Assembly: GCA_016719855.1 (NCBI GenBank)
Contig: JADJYH010000027.1
Span: forward strand, 1 to 64,000
Length of the DNA: 64,000 nucleotides
Source: Saprospiraceae bacterium
GTDB lineage: Bacteria; Bacteroidota; Bacteroidia; Chitinophagales; Saprospiraceae
Reading direction: 5' to 3'
Position 1 is the first letter of the stretch. Each line of letters begins with the position of its first letter. This document shows, piece by piece, positions 18,240 through 26,986 of the stretch. Below the pieces are notes generated by a model. That model made no database searches. It worked only from the letters and a program-made list of their open reading frames with translations, and was not told the origin of the DNA. A program made the translations under genes and the position numbers.

Positions 18240-19079
18240 ACTTGCGAAAATGTCAGCCATGAAAACGGTTCAATTCAGGAAAAGCCAAAACAACCAGGGG
18301 AGATGGAGGTTGGTTTTGGCGTTGCGCCATGCTGTCGACCTGATGGTGCAAGGCCAAAGCGAAGCCATTTCCGAAACGCCTCATGAAGGGAGTTCCCTCC
18401 TTGCTGCCCTTGATGGCAGGCGGGAAATCTGGTGGGTATGAGGGCTTGGAGCAAATTGCGGTTCTTGGATATTGGCATAGGTTACAGGTTTCAATATCCC
18501 GAAGACCCAAAGCTGAAACCCTATGAAAACGAAACTTTTCAGAGGCTTGTCAGGAGAGTGTTATCAGGAGTACACATTTTATTTCCCAATTGGCGGTACG
18601 TGCGACGGTCTCGACTCCCCAACGACCCGACGCCCAAACAAATGTTGACAAATACCTCCGTTCTGAGGGGTTTAAAAAATTAAACATGAAGTTTTTTTTC
18701 AGACGATGGCAGCGGAAATGCGGGCAATGCTTTTGTAAAATGCGGACTACAAGTTGGCTCCGCAGTGTTAATGAGTACAGACACACGACAGGCAATATTT
18801 ACAGAGATAAGACAACTGTATCCAGTTAGGGAGGAACTAGCTTCGAAGGTACGATATACTATACCTACGAATGGAAGTCATTTGATTACGAAAACTGACC
18901 AAGAAAAAGTGAACGAAGTCTATATTTTGCCTCAGGTTGGGTTGGGCTATCGGATCAGGGTTGCCGATGGTTTCACGGTAGAGGGCGGTACTGTTTACTA
19001 CGGCGACAAATACAAGAAGGACAGCATAAAAAGAGGCTTCCACGCCCACGGCGATGTCCAGTTGGGGTATTGGTTCTGA
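18240..19079 (+). pseudogene. Decayed outer-membrane beta-barrel-like gene
   Basis: No single frame spans the stretch, but fragments in different frames read like barrel strands: GIGYRFQYPEDPK near 18470, FEGTIYYTYEWKSFDY near 18840, and a last piece ending VQLGYWF at 19079, a typical C-terminal strand with terminal Phe. At least three shifts are needed to join them. Given the indel rate elsewhere, it could be a real gene with errors. I do not recognise a family. Confidence 0.35.
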
Positions 19080-19123
19080 AACGAGTCCTTCCAACGTTGG
19101 GTGGCAGTGTAGCAGCACTACCT

Positions 19124-21187
19124 TCAACAATGCACCGCCAGCCCCCACCCCCCTCCTCAATCGCCCGCTTCGCATCCACTTCCGCCGCCAGTTTCGCCCC
19201 GCCAATGAGCGTCATCGCCATTCCTTTCGCTGCCCGCATCGTACAAGTCCCGCACGGAATTTTGCCCGGCACAGATGACCACGTTGTCCACCGCCAGCAG
19301 TTTGGGCTTGCCCTCGTGCAGGATGTGCAGGCCCTCGTCGTCAATCCGCACGTACTGCACCCCGGCCAGCATCTTCACATTTTTCATTTTCAGGCTGGCC
19401 CGGTGAATCCAGCCTGTCGTCTTGCCGAGGCCCTCGCCGTGTTTGCCCTCTGAGCGTTTCAGCAAAAAAATCTCTCTGGCGGGTGGCTCAGGATGTGGTT
19501 TGACCACGGCTCCCCGGTTGGCGTAGGTCATGTCCACGCCCCACTCGCCATGAAATCCGGATTACGGATTTCGGATTGGGGATTGGGGTCTCGGTCCGCA
19601 ATCCGTAATCCGTAATCCGCAATCGAAAGGAATTCCGCCACGTCAAACCCAATCCCCCCGCTCCGATGATCGCCACGGACTGGCCGACCGGCTTTTGCGG
19701 AGCAAACAATCCGAGTAACTCAACACTTTCGGGTGGTCTTCGCCGGGGATGCCCGCTCGTCGGCCAGTCACGCCAGCGGCAATGACCACTTCCGCAAAAC
19801 CTTGATTTTCAAGCAGTTCAACCGTCGCTGGGATGTTCAGGTGAACTTGGACGCCCGTGATTTCGAGCTGTTTTTTGAAATAGCGCAGCGTCTCGTGGAA
19901 CTCCTCCTTGCCGGGAATGCGCTTGGCCATGTTGAACTGTCCACCGATTTCAGCACCAGCTTCGAACAGATGGACCTCGTGGCCCCGCTTCGCCGCCGTC
20001 ATAGCCGCCGCCAACCCGGCGGGGCCAGCACCCACCACGGCTATTTTCTTTTTGGTTTCGTTCCCCAAAGGGGCAAGCGGCAAAATGGGCATCAGCGTCT
20101 CGTGGCAGGCCCGTGGGTTCACGAGGCAGGAAGCCGTTTTCCGCTTGAACGTATGGTCGAGGCAGGCTTGGTTGCAGGCGATGCAGGTGTTGATTTCGTC
20201 CCTGCGGCCCTCGGCGGCTTTTTTCACAAAATCGGGGTCGGCGAGGAAGGGGCGGGCCATGCTCACCATGTCGGCGCAGCCTTCGGCCAGCACCTGCTCG
20301 GCCACTTCGGGCATGTTGATGCGGTTGGTGGTGATGAGCGGGATGCCCACTTTGCCCATCAGCCGCTTCGTCACCCAGGCGAAGCCCGCCCGTGGCACCA
20401 TCGTGGCGATGGTCGGGACACGGGCCTCGTGCCAGCCGATGCCCGTATTGAGGATGGTTGCTCCGGCTTTTTCGATTTGCTGCGCAAGGAGTTCCACCTC
20501 CTCCCAACTGCTGCCGTCCTCCACGAGGTCGAGCATGGAGAGGCGGTAGATGAGGATGAAATTCGGTCCGACAGCCTGCCGCACCTGCCGCACGATTTCC
20601 AATGGGAAACGGGTGCGTTTCTCAAAACTGCCGCCCCATTCGTCGGTGCGTTTGTTGGTTTTCGAGACGATGAACTGGTTGATGAGGTAGCCCTCGCTGC
20701 CCATGATTTCGACGCCATCGTAGCCAGCGTCCTGCGCCAGTTTTGCGCAGCGGACAAAATTCGAAATGGTGCGCCGCACCCCCCAGCCCGTAAGCGCCCA
20801 CGGCTTGAACGGGGAAATGGGCGACTGGATGGCCGAAGGCGCCACCGCCAGCGGGTGATAGCCGTAGCGCCCGGCGTGCAGGATTTGCATGCAGATTTTG
20901 CCGCCCTCGGCGTGGACGGCCTGCGTCACGGTTTTGTGCTCCGCAACGTGTGAGCCGTTAGTCATGCGCGCTGCAAAGGGCGCAACCCAGCCCTGTCGGT
21001 TGGGTGCGATTCCCCCCGTGACGATGAGTCCAACACCGCCCCTCGCCCGCTCGGCAAAATAGGCGGCCATGCGCTCGAAGCCGTTCTTCGTTTCCTCCAA
21101 ACCCGTGTGCATGCTGCCCATGAGTACCCGGTTGGGCAGGGTAGTGAAGCTGAGGTCGAGGGGGGAAAGGAGGTGCGGGTATTGCAT
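19124..21187 (-). CDS. NADH:flavin oxidoreductase / 2,4-dienoyl-CoA reductase-like (FadH type), several frameshifts
   Basis: An N-terminal FMN TIM barrel (PNRVLMGSMHTGLEE near residue 20), the Fe-S cysteine cluster CIACNQACLDHTF near residue 330, and an FAD/NAD(P) part (VVGAGPAGLAAAMTAA, then IIGAGG). Reading starts at the ATG at 21187; an upstream start in the long frame lies in the leader. Breaks near 19705 and 19650, one within the inserted GGATT repeat (about 19555), one near 19230 and one at the G run near 19150 restore FAPQKPVGQSVAIIGAGGIGFDVAEFL, EWGVDMTYANRG and LIGGAKLAAEVDAKRAIEEG, ending at 19124. A palindromic repeat replaces the loop before EWGVD. Substrate not determined. Confidence 0.75.
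19553..19625. repeat. Palindromic 7-nt-word element inside the FadH-like gene
   Basis: Four GGATTNN words at 7-nt period are followed, after about 10 nt, by four complementary AATCC/AATCG words. It encodes an IADYGLRIAD, then PNPQSEIRNP peptide at the surface loop between the second Rossmann motif and EWGVD. The same architecture and word occur at 51645-51719. Confidence 0.8.
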
Positions 21188-21232
21188 TGGAATGGAAAAT
21201 TGAGAATTGAAAATTGAGAAATAGGTTGGTAA
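21188..21232. repeat. AATTTTC/AATTCTC tandem words in the FadH-like leader
   Basis: Minus-strand leader made of approximate 7-nt words (AATTTTC, AATTCTC, AATTTTC) directly before the ATG at 21187. Confidence 0.4.
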
Positions 21233-21435
21233 AAATAGGCAAACAACAAACGGCAAGATTCATTTCAGTAGCCTTTTTCAGGGGCGTCTTTGTTTTGCGG
21301 GGGGCTTTGCCCAACTTTGCGGTCATTAATTAACCATGAAGTAATGGGTTCAAGTTAAAAAATAAGCCAAAAGGCAGTCAATTGCCAACTTCGGCCCCCA
21401 CTTTTTACTTTGTCCTTTTACTTATCTTTTTCAAC

Positions 21436-21867
21436 ATGAAAAATTCAATCAAACTATTCGTAGCGGTGGCCGTGTTGGCTGCAAGCTGTGCCCCAAAGAA
21501 AGACAAATACGAAGCCTTTGCCGACGATCTCTGCGTTTGCATGACACCAATGGCCGATTTCCAGAAGGAAATCACCAAAATGTTTGACGAAGGCAAGCAG
21601 GACTCGGTGATGGCCATGATGGCCAAGGGCCAAAAGATTGATGAAGATGGCCAAGCCTGTATCGCTGCACTTGAAAAAAAGCACGGCGTAATCGAAGGTG
21701 AGGAGGCTGAAAACAAAGCGATGGATGCGCTTCGGAAGGTTTGCCCAGAAATCGTGGCGATGATGGAAGAGGCCAATACGCCGAACATGGCTCCAGAAGA
21801 CATGCTCGAAGATGGGGATATGATGCTGCCAGAAGAAATGCCTGCGGCTGAGAAAGAAAAGCAGTGA
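21436..21867 (+). CDS. Hypothetical acidic lipoprotein
   Basis: 143 residues from the ATG at 21436. The lipobox is LAASC (Cys18). The mature protein is helical and strongly acidic, with cysteines at DLCVCMTP, GQACIAAL and RKVCPEI, and a Met/Glu/Pro-rich tail (MAPEDMLEDGDMMLPEEMP). I recognise no family. The start was chosen because the signal peptide begins there; an earlier in-frame start at 21382 would put it inside a hydrophobic stretch. It is convergent with ftsK, with a shared terminator. Confidence 0.65.
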   Translation: MKNSIKLFVAVAVLAASCAPKKDKYEAFADDLCVCMTPMADFQKEITKMFDEGKQDSVMAMMAKGQKIDEDGQACIAALEKKHGVIEGEEAENKAMDALRKVCPEIVAMMEEANTPNMAPEDMLEDGDMMLPEEMPAAEKEKQ

Positions 21868-21905
21868 CCAATTTTTTTGAAGGATATTTTCAAAAAAAGT
21901 AATGT

Positions 21906-21943
21906 AATAAAAAAAGCCCGGTGAACTTTCGCTCACCGGGCTT
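21906..21943 (-). terminator. Terminator between the lipoprotein gene and ftsK
   Basis: 11-bp perfect stem AAGCCCGGTGA (21914-21924) / TCACCGGGCTT (21933-21943), 8-nt loop. On the minus strand it is followed by a T-rich run, so it terminates ftsK. Confidence 0.85.
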
Positions 21944-21987
21944 GATATTTCCTTGACGAATCTTACACCGTTCAAGGATTTTGCCTC

Positions 21988-24486
21988 CTATTTCCTATAT
22001 TTCCACTTTTCCAAATATCGTTCCAATTCTTGTTCATCATATAATAAAACTTCTCTAGGCTTCGATCCTTCTGCAGGCCCCACCACGCCTATCGCTTCTA
22101 ATTGATCCATAATACGTCCGGCACGGTTGTAACCGAGCTTCAAACGGCGCTGAATCATGGACGTAGAACCATGCTGGCTTTGCATCACGAGGCGGGCTGC
22201 TTCCATCAACATATCGTCCATGTCGTTCGGGTCGAAGCTGCCCATTTCGCCCATTTCCTCGTCGTCGCCGTGGTACTCTGGCAAGTAAAATGGCTCTGGG
22301 TAGCCCCGCTGGTCGGAAATGAATTTTATCACCTGGTCTACCTCCGGCGTGTCCACGAATGCGGATTGGAGACGCACCATGTCGCCGCCGACGGAGAAGA
22401 GCATGTCGCCCCGGCCCACCAACTGCTCGGCACCGCTGGCATCGAGGATGGTGCGGGAGTCCACCTTCGCCGACACTTTGTAGGCGATGCGGGCGGGGAA
22501 GTTGGCCTTGATGACGCCCGTGATGATGTTCACCGAAGGGCGCTGCGTGGCGATGATGAGGTGGATGCCCACCGCTCGTGCGAGCTGTGCCAAACGGCCA
22601 ATCGGCAACTCGATTTCCTTGCCAGCCGTCATGATCAGGTCAGCAAACTCGTCAATCACCAGCACGATGAACGGCATGAAATTGTGGCCGTTGTTGGGAT
22701 TTAGCTTGCGGGCCACGAACTTTTCGTTGTACTCGCCGATGTTGCGCACATGCGCTTTTTTCATCAGGTCGTAGCGGGTGTCCATCTCGATAACGAGGGA
22801 GTTCAGCGTGTTCACCACCCGCTTGGTATCAGTGGTGATAGGCTCCTCTTGGCCGGGCAGGAACGCCAAAAAGTGGTTCAACAAGCGGGCATAGGGGAAC
22901 AACTCGACCTTTTTGGGGTCAATGAGCACCAGCTTAACCTGTGACGGGTGTTTTTTGTACAAAATCGAAAGCAGCACGGCATTGATACCGACCGATTTGC
23001 CCTGACCTGTGGCACCCGCTATGAGCAAGTGGGGCATCTTGGCCAAGTCCACCACGAACACCTCGTTCGAGATGGATTTGCCGAGGGCAATGGGCAGGTC
23101 CATCTTCGAGCGCTTGAACTTGTCGGACATGAGCAGTTCCTTCAGCGCCACAATTTGCTTGTTCTTGTTCGGTACCTCGATACCGATGGTGCCCCTGCCG
23201 GGAATCGGGGCGATGATGCGGATGCCAAGGGCCGAGAGGCTCAGGGCGATGTCGTCCTCCAGGTTTTTTATCCTCGAAATGCGGACGCCGGGCGCTGGCA
23301 CGATTTCGTACAACGTCACCGTTGGGCCGATGGTGGCCCGGATTTTCACGATTTCGATTTTGTAGTTGAGCAGCGTCTCGACGATTTGGTCCTTGTTGGC
23401 CTCCAGTTCGCCACGGTCTATTTCCACTTTCTGGTCGGCGTAGTCGAAGAGCAGGGACATGACGGGGTGCTCGTAGGACGAAAGCTCCAGCGTTGGGTCG
23501 TAGGGTTCGCTGAAATTTTTGGGAATCCTGGGTTACGGCCATTTCTGGAAAAGGGAAGGCTGCACGGGTATGCTGGCAGCAGGTACGGTAGAAATTTGCG
23601 ACAGCAGTTCTTCCACCTCTGGCTCCTCGACGTGCAGGTTTTCGTTGATTTCAAAATCGGAGTCGCCGGGCTTGAGGGAGGGGAGTTTGCCAGTCGTGGT
23701 TTTGTCCACCAGATTGAAGCCCATACCGTCGTCCGTCAGTTCAGTTCCAGCGGTACCCACTGGACGAAGAGGTTGGCCCTTTTTGCCCGGTTCGGTAAAG
23801 CCGTCGGTGTTCGGGATAGTTAGCGGTTTGCGGGTGGTGTACCGACGGTTGAGTATGTCCCGAAACCAAAGCTTGGTCTCGTACCATGCTTTTTGCGGGG
23901 TGAGTTCGTTGAAATTGGGGTTGACGAACCAGACGATGATGCCCACGAAAATGGCCAGGAACAACACTGCCATGCCCAACACGCCCACGAAGCCCGTCAT
24001 CATTTTGCTCACGCCTTCGCCGAAGGCACCGCCCCAAGGGAAGGTCGCATCGCCAAAAACAAACTCCAAAAAGACGGAAGCCAGTACCATGATGACCAGC
24101 CACTGCCGCAACAGCAAACGGTGCGCCCGCAGTGGGATGCGCTTCACCATTGACCAACCCAAGACCGACGTGAGGTACACCAAAATGAAGGACGGCAACC
24201 CAAATCCCCACCAAAAAAAAGTGTTGGAAACGATGGCGCCCAGCTTGCCCAGCATGTTCGATGCTTGGAATCCGTCGGTGAATAGCTCTGAAAAAGGCTT
24301 ATTGTTCACCTCGGCGTAGTCGTCCGTCCAAGTGAACAAGTAGGAGAAAAACGCAATAAACAAATAGGCCGCCACCAGTAGCAGCACTACGCCCATGAGT
24401 TTCGGTATGCGGTCGTCGTTGCCTAATTTGAAGGAAAGCTGGTTCGGATTTTTTTTGACTGCCACGGCTTCGTGTGCTTCTGCCAC
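21988..24486 (-). CDS. ftsK: DNA translocase FtsK/SpoIIIE family, interrupted by an in-frame TAA
   Basis: A membrane-anchored motor for chromosome segregation at the septum. The N-terminal part (317 codons) has about four membrane helices and an acidic linker. The motor has Walker A GATGQGKSVGIN, Walker B LVIDEFADL and a C-terminal gamma winged helix (SMIQRRLKLGYNRAGRIMDQLE). Unlike other broken genes here the two pieces are in the same frame, separated only by a TAA at 23533-23535 in the linker. An ATG at 23460 could reinitiate a motor without the membrane part. A point error, a real nonsense mutation or two compensating indels cannot be told apart. Confidence 0.85.
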
Positions 24487-24492
24487 TGAAAA

Positions 24493-24598
24493 GCGGGAAA
24501 TTGAGAAACAATGAAATCGAGAAATCGAAGATTAGCCAGTAAATTGTACAGGCGTAGCAGAAGTGATAATTCTCAAATTTCTAATTTCTCAATTCCCG
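24493..24598. repeat. Inverted word repeat in the ftsK leader
   Basis: CGGGAAATTGAGAAA (from 24493) and TTTCTCAATTCCCG (to 24598) are nearly perfect reverse complements, with further GAAATCGA and TCTAATTTC words inside. They sit between the ftsK -7 box and its ATG. Confidence 0.6.
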
Positions 24599-24648
24599 AA
24601 TTTATCTTCTGGCAGGGTTTCGCTAAAATATGTTTGCTGAATCGGTGG

Positions 24649-24656
24649 CAAAGGTA
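24649..24656 (-). promoter_or_regulatory. Bacteroidota -7 box for ftsK (TACCTTTG on minus)
   Basis: CAAAGGTA on the plus strand, 163 bp upstream of the ftsK ATG. No clear -33 TTTG at the usual distance was found. Confidence 0.4.
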
Positions 24657-24710
24657 GCTAATCAGATTGGTATGATGAAAAATAGGACTGGATGTATGTC
24701 GAAAAAAAGT

Positions 24711-24777
24711 GTTTGAGGTCTTTGGAGTTTGAGGGCTTGAGTCACCCACAACCCTTGGTCAATCCAAAGTCTCAAAC
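24711..24777. repeat. Imperfect inverted repeat at the 3' end of radC
   Basis: GTTTGAGGTCTTTGGA (24711-24726) pairs with TCCAAAGTCTCAAAC (24763-24777), with one gap and one mismatch. It lies directly after the radC stop and may terminate it. Confidence 0.55.
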
Positions 24778-24779
24778 GC

Positions 24780-25484
24780 TCATATAAGCCCTTGGTCCAA
24801 AAAACTGAAATACCCGCCATCGGCGATAATGAGGTGGTCAACTAATGGCAGGGCTATGGCTTCGCCCACGGTTTTCATTTTCCTGGTCAAATCAATGTCC
24901 GCCTGGCTGGGCCGGAGGGTGCCCGAGGGGTGGTTGTGACCCACGATAATGGCGGCGGCCATGCCTTCCAGCGCCTTGCGGAAGACGATTTTAACGTCCA
25001 TGACGGTGGCGTCGGTACCGCCGATGCTGAGTTTGTCCTTACCGATGACTTTATTTTTTTTGTTCAAAAACAGCACCCAGCTCTCTTCGTGCGGCAGGTC
25101 GAGCAGCAGCGGGGCGAGGATGTTGTAGGCGTCCCGGCTGCCCTTGATTTCGGGACGGTCGGGCAGATCGGAGACTTGGCGGCGGCGACCTAGCTCCAGT
25201 GCGGCGGCAATGGTGATGGCCTTGGCTTCGCCGATTCCCTTGAACTTCATCAGTTCGGCGACGGGGCGCTTGCCGAGGTCGTTCAGGTTGTTTCCAACAG
25301 AATCCAAGATGCGTTGCGATAACGAAACCGCAGACTCGTCACGGCTGCCAACGGCAATTAGAATGGCAATGAGTTCAGCATCGGAGAGGGCCTGGCGGCC
25401 TTTGTCCAGCAGCTTTTCACGGGGGCGGTCATCTTCGGCCCATGCCGTGATAGGCAGGTTGGCGATGGGTGGGTAGTTTGCCAT
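24780..25484 (-). CDS. radC: RadC family JAMM-domain protein
   Basis: 234 residues. The N-terminal helix-hairpin-helix region (LMKFKGIGEAKAITIAAALELGRR) is followed by a JAMM/MPN metal-binding core with HNHPSGTLRPSQAD and an upstream Glu. RadC proteins are widespread; the old DNA-repair assignment is not firmly supported. The leader carries four direct 9-nt repeats. Confidence 0.9.
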   Translation of the reverse strand: MANYPPIANLPITAWAEDDRPREKLLDKGRQALSDAELIAILIAVGSRDESAVSLSQRILDSVGNNLNDLGKRPVAELMKFKGIGEAKAITIAAALELGRRRQVSDLPDRPEIKGSRDAYNILAPLLLDLPHEESWVLFLNKKNKVIGKDKLSIGGTDATVMDVKIVFRKALEGMAAAIIVGHNHPSGTLRPSQADIDLTRKMKTVGEAIALPLVDHLIIADGGYFSFLDQGLI

Positions 25485-25499
25485 AGTACGTTGTGCTTG

Positions 25500-25537
25500 T
25501 TTGGGCTAATTGGGTTAATTGGGCTAATTGGGCTAAC
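25500..25537. repeat. Tandem 9-nt repeats (TTGGGCTAA x4) in the radC leader
   Basis: Four head-to-tail copies, the second with C to T, between the radC ATG and the end of the convergent-side Uma2 gene. No inverted partner is visible. Confidence 0.8.
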
Positions 25538-25558
25538 TTCAATAATTAGGTTACGGCA

Positions 25559-26173
25559 TCACTGGGTCGAAATAGCGATTTTTTGGAAGACTTCGTCAGC
25601 TTTCATGTTGAAGTCCGGTATGACAGGGGCTGCGCTGACCATATCCGCTCCCGAAAAAACATCGCTGCGGCGGGCGGAAGTGTAAACCTCGATTTCCTGC
25701 TGTACTGGAAAAATATGCCAGACTACCTTGACCCCAGCTGCGAAGTATTCCCGCAGTTTGTCCTTTACCTTTTCGATTTTGTCGTTTGGTGAAATGAGCT
25801 CCACCACAAATTCCGAAGGGCTGAAATCGCCGTCCACTATCTGCTTTGCGGAGCGGTAACAGATGTCAGGCTTGCGGATTTGGTCGGGCTTGGTCAGCAT
25901 TTCGATTTCTACCTGCAAATCGCCACCTTCAGCATAAGCTTTCGTTTGTACGAAGCGATGGTGTAGGTTTCGGAGAATGAAGGATTGTGCAGGCGTCATT
26001 GTGCGGTGAGTTTTTTCTACATTGCCATTTACCAGTTCATACTTGAATCCATCTTCGAGGTCTCTGTACTTTTTGAAATAGGCTTCAAGCGTCACGGCCT
26101 TGCTTGGGGCAGGGGATTGCTTGGCCACAGGTGTAACGGCGGGGCTGAGAATTGCGGCAGTTGCAGTTGACAT
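25559..26173 (-). CDS. Uma2 family putative endonuclease (DUF820)
   Basis: 204 residues with the PD-(D/E)xK-like core: ELVNGNVEKTH near residue 47, KPDICYRSAKQ near residue 98, EFVVELISPNDKIEKVKDKLREYF near residue 118 and VWHIFPVQQEIEVY. Uma2 proteins are presumed nucleases, abundant in cyanobacteria and Bacteroidota; their biological role is not settled. It has its own promoter and is a single gene between radC and tlpA. Confidence 0.8.
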   Translation of the reverse strand: MSTATAAILSPAVTPVAKQSPAPSKAVTLEAYFKKYRDLEDGFKYELVNGNVEKTHRTMTPAQSFILRNLHHRFVQTKAYAEGGDLQVEIEMLTKPDQIRKPDICYRSAKQIVDGDFSPSEFVVELISPNDKIEKVKDKLREYFAAGVKVVWHIFPVQQEIEVYTSARRSDVFSGADMVSAAPVIPDFNMKADEVFQKIAISTQ

Positions 26174-26187
26174 AGGCTGATTTTTTT

Positions 26188-26195
26188 CAAAGGTA
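26188..26195 (-). promoter_or_regulatory. Bacteroidota -7 box for the Uma2 gene (TACCTTTG)
   Basis: CAAAGGTA on the plus strand, 14 bp before the minus-strand ATG at 26173. Confidence 0.5.
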
Positions 26196-26252
26196 AGGAA
26201 CTTTATTGATTGAAAAAGGCAGTTTTGGCTCGAAAATATCGGGTTTTTCCAA

Positions 26253-26294
26253 AAAAATAGCGCAGGTCCAAACCACTGAACATGCGCTATTTTT
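26253..26294. terminator. Bidirectional terminator after tlpA-like gene
   Basis: 12-bp perfect stem AAAAATAGCGCA / TGCGCTATTTTT with an 18-nt loop, 20 bp past the minus-strand thioredoxin gene end. Confidence 0.85.
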
Positions 26295-26313
26295 ATGGGA
26301 ATTTGGGGAATGC

Positions 26314-26811
26314 CTACTTCCCGGCTGCCTTTGCCACTGCCTTCTCCAGTTCTTCCTCGTCGCCGGCCACATAGCCATTGTGCTCAAAAACGATGTTCCC
26401 TTTTTTGTCAATGACCAGTGTTTGTGGGATGGTCTGGAAGTTGAACGCATTGCGCATGTCCTCCTCGTTGCCAGCAAAAATGGTGTACTCCCAGCCCTTG
26501 GTCTCCACGATGCCGGGCACTTTGGGCAGGGCACGCTGGTTGTCAATGGTGATGGCGAGCAGTTCCACATTGTATTTTTTTTGCCATTCTTCGTAGTACT
26601 CGGCTACGGTGTCTAGCTCTTTTTTGCAGGGTGAGCACCAAGTGGCCCAGAAGTCGATGATGATTGTTTTGCCGCTTTTGGCAGCATATTCCTTGAGGTT
26701 GACCACTTGGCCATCAAGGGTTTTTACGGTCACATTTGGTACTGTCTTTTGGGCTGTCGCAACCATTGCGAAGCAAAAAAAGAGAAATACAGAAATTGTC
26801 GCTTGCTTCAT
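26314..26811 (-). CDS. TlpA-like periplasmic thioredoxin
   Basis: 165 residues from the ATG at 26811. A signal peptide ending VATAQ is followed by a thioredoxin fold with the redox motif WATWCSPCK near residue 55 and the cis-Pro loop TIPQTLVID. It probably reduces disulfides of envelope proteins or cytochrome c precursors. It is divergent from the DUF6029 outer-membrane gene. Confidence 0.85.
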   Translation of the reverse strand: MKQATISVFLFFCFAMVATAQKTVPNVTVKTLDGQVVNLKEYAAKSGKTIIIDFWATWCSPCKKELDTVAEYYEEWQKKYNVELLAITIDNQRALPKVPGIVETKGWEYTIFAGNEEDMRNAFNFQTIPQTLVIDKKGNIVFEHNGYVAGDEEELEKAVAKAAGK

Positions 26812-26986
26812 ATTTTTCAATATTTATCTGGTTAAAAATAAATTTGCGGCAGCCCAATGGCTACCTTTGATGCCTAAGAAATAAGTGAGTGCAAAACTAT
26901 CCCGAAATCCATTGAAATCGATGTGTTTTTATTTGATTAACCTGCCCTTAACTACCCTGGGGCAAAAGTAAACGAACCTTACCAAC

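Noticed and set aside
18550..18829. Separate small genes in the decayed stretch
   Set aside because: The short frames overlap each other and read better as pieces of one broken beta-barrel gene.
19733..20953. A 406-codon plus-strand frame over the FadH-like gene
   Set aside because: The minus strand has a full set of motifs of the reductase; the plus frame has none.
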